NCBI GenBank assembly: GCA_016870865.1
Contig: VGAC01000013.1
Coordinates: 1-52,501 of the forward strand
DNA length: 52,501 bases
Reading direction: 5' to 3'
From: Actinomycetota bacterium
Lineage (GTDB): Bacteria; Actinomycetota; Acidimicrobiia; Acidimicrobiales; Ilumatobacteraceae
Part shown: one piece after another, positions 51,104 to 52,501 of the stretch
How the letters are laid out: the number at the start of each line of letters is the position of its first letter
Numbering within the stretch: position 1 is the first letter of the stretch
Translations under genes and position numbers: made by a program
The notes under the pieces: model-generated
What the model saw: only the letters and a program-made list of their open reading frames with translations
The model's database searches: none
What the model was told of the DNA's origin: nothing

Positions 51104-52501
51104 TCAGGCCTTTGATCTGTAGGTTGCGCTCGTCCCCGTCGAGTCCTTGTTCAGGCGCTTCGACAGGTGCAGCCCCTCGAGCACGAACTCCACGGCGCTC
51201 GCGACAACCGCGGGAGATTCGTCGCCACCCGTGAAGACGTTGACGATCGGTCGCAACGCAGCCACCGATTCGAGCAGTCCGACGAGCTGGGCCGAGGTCA
51301 CGTCTTCACCCGTGTGGACGATGACGCCGCCCTCGAACGCCGCGAGAACCTCGTTCACGTTTTCAACACTCACCGTGGCCGGTGTCGCGAGGCGCTTGTA
51401 GACCTGCAGCACCGCGCTCTTGGCGAGGTGGTCGAGGATCGCACCTTCCCGGCCGTCTTCGAGCACCTCGACTTCGACCTTTCCCGACGTCGACGCGGCG
51501 AGGGCCTCGAGGTCGCTGACACGCGGCGACACGACCAGATCACCGGCACGCAACGCGCGACGCACCGCATTGGCCACCATGATTTCGTGGTTGCTGACCG
51601 ACAGACGCACCGACACGCCGCTGCGCTGGCTGATGTTGTTGCTCGCACGGGCGAGGTGGCTGAACGTTGCAATGACCTCGTCCATGAAGGCGGGCATGTG
51701 CACCTCGACGCCGCCACTTGCCGCAGGACGCGCCTCTTGGCGGATGATCTCCACCTCCGTGGAGATTTCCAGCGGATAGTGGGTACGGATCTGGCTGCCG
51801 AAACGATCCTTCAGCGGGGTGATGATGCGTCCGCGATTCGTGTAGTCGTCGGGGTTGGCCGAAGCCACGAGCACGACGTCGAGCGGCAGACGAATCTTGT
51901 AGCCACGAATCTGCACGTCGCGTTCCTCGAGGACGTTCAGCAAACCGACCTGGATGCGCTCGGCGAGGTCGGGCAACTCGTTGATTGCAAAGATGCCGCG
52001 GTTGGTGCGCGGCACGAGGCCGTAGTGCAGTGTCAATTCGTCCGACAGGTAACGCCCTTCGGCGACTTTGATCGGGTCGACTTCGCCGATGAGGTCAGCG
52101 ATCGAGGTGTCGGGCGTTGCCAATTTCTCGCCGTAGCGCTCGGAGCGGTGCACCCACACGATCGGTGTGTCATCGCCCATCTGGGCCACCATGTCGCGCG
52201 CGTGACGCGACACCGGGTCGTACGGGTCGTCGTTGATCTCGCTGCCTGCGATGATCGGCATCCACTCATCCAAGAGACCCGTGAGCGAGCGGATCATGCG
52301 GGTCTTCGCCTGACCGCGCTCGCCTAAGAAGACGATGTCGTGACCTGCCAGGAGTGCGTTCTCCAACTGCGGCATGACCGTGTTCTCGTAGCCCAAGACC
52401 CCCGCGAACAATGGTTCACCGGCGCGGATCTTTGCGATCGCATTGCGACGCATCTCGTCTTTCACCGGCACCGACTGCCAACCCGACGCGCGTAGTGCAC
52501 C
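51104..52501 (-). CDS. MoxR/ChlI-type AAA ATPase (N-terminus cut by window edge)
   Basis: A magnesium-chelatase-I-like AAA+ ATPase, at least 455 residues. Walker A is GERGQAKTR, the Walker B/ELP region is GIFAINELPDL, sensor 1 is LVASANPDDYTNRGRI followed by PLKDRFGSQI, and an acidic C-terminal domain follows. GTG 52471 could be the start, but the frame continues to the edge with residues (LRASGWQS before VPVKDEMRRN) that look like family sequence, so I treat it as partial. It probably works with a VWA-domain protein such as the one at 34680-36680. Confidence 0.88.
   Translation of the reverse strand, partial: GALRASGWQSVPVKDEMRRNAIAKIRAGEPLFAGVLGYENTVMPQLENALLAGHDIVFLGERGQAKTRMIRSLTGLLDEWMPIIAGSEINDDPYDPVSRHARDMVAQMGDDTPIVWVHRSERYGEKLATPDTSIADLIGEVDPIKVAEGRYLSDELTLHYGLVPRTNRGIFAINELPDLAERIQVGLLNVLEERDVQIRGYKIRLPLDVVLVASANPDDYTNRGRIITPLKDRFGSQIRTHYPLEISTEVEIIRQEARPAASGGVEVHMPAFMDEVIATFSHLARASNNISQRSGVSVRLSVSNHEIMVANAVRRALRAGDLVVSPRVSDLEALAASTSGKVEVEVLEDGREGAILDHLAKSAVLQVYKRLATPATVSVENVNEVLAAFEGGVIVHTGEDVTSAQLVGLLESVAALRPIVNVFTGGDESPAVVASAVEFVLEGLHLSKRLNKDSTGTSATYRSKA

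Noticed and set aside
1-52501. tRNA-Sec or other selenocysteine machinery genes that would confirm Sec decoding locally
   Set aside because: None was found: no tRNA-like cloverleaf and no SelA, SelB or SelD motifs occur in the window, so confirmation must come from the rest of the genome.

Overview
The window looks like chromosome from a high-GC actinobacterium, most likely of the Acidimicrobiia (Ilumatobacter-like). This is inference from gene content: two WhiB-family proteins, a coproporphyrin-type heme gene set, a DUF2342 (F420-associated) protein, form II CoxL, MreB, dense gene packing with 4-base start/stop overlaps, and -10 boxes of the type TANNNT lying 6-9 nt before many start codons (leaderless transcription). 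No rRNA, tRNA, CRISPR array, insertion sequence or prophage was seen.

Layout. 1-2629 (-): 5' part of a large lipoprotein with a papain-like Cys/His domain, an Ig-like domain and C-terminal QPG repeats, running off the left edge. 2843-8958 (-): one tight operon, alpha/beta hydrolase - lgt - enoyl-CoA hydratase - gatC - gatA - gatB - thioredoxin-like lipoprotein. The last gene is the most striking object here: its reading frame carries an in-frame TGA exactly where the first cysteine of the CxxC redox motif should be, followed by a SECIS-like hairpin, so it is probably a selenoprotein (UxxC). 9009-9899 (+): M48-type peptidase. 9933-13305 (+): hemE - hemH/cpfC - cgoX, followed by a decayed sortase gene (13333-13640) and lnt, whose catalytic Cys is replaced by Ser. 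15137-18176 (+): GT4 glycosyltransferase - methyltransferase - alpha/alpha-barrel protein, facing a nitroreductase - methyltransferase pair. 19535-22597 (+): TesB thioesterase and two tandem PQQ-type sugar dehydrogenases. 22628-24362 (-): moaE, a small membrane protein and mreB. 24440-26447 (+): a degenerate trypsin-like membrane protein and a DUF2342 protein with a broken HExxH. 26389-27618 (-): MFS transporter. 27647-32728 (-): small protein - ppk1 - phoU - sensor kinase - response regulator, a phosphate/polyphosphate module. 32816-36680: whiB, tatA (55 aa), formiminotransferase, a second whiB and a VWA-domain protein.

36715-46478 (+): adenylate-cyclase-like protein and a GH1-like barrel, then a catabolic set (acetoacetyl-CoA synthetase, amidohydrolase, two SDRs, two tandem P450s, ACMSD-type amidohydrolase). 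It faces an operon for a molybdenum hydroxylase (CoxL form II - CoxS - CoxM) that ends in a 3Fe-4S ferredoxin. 50379-52501 (-): ThuA-like protein and a MoxR/ChlI-type AAA ATPase cut by the right edge; the VWA protein at 34680 is of the type that partners such ATPases.

Genes that plausibly work together: Lgt, Lnt and the two lipoproteins (lipoprotein biogenesis and extracytoplasmic redox); MoaE with CoxLSM (molybdopterin); ferredoxin with the P450s or with CoxLSM; Ppk1 with PhoU and the two-component system.
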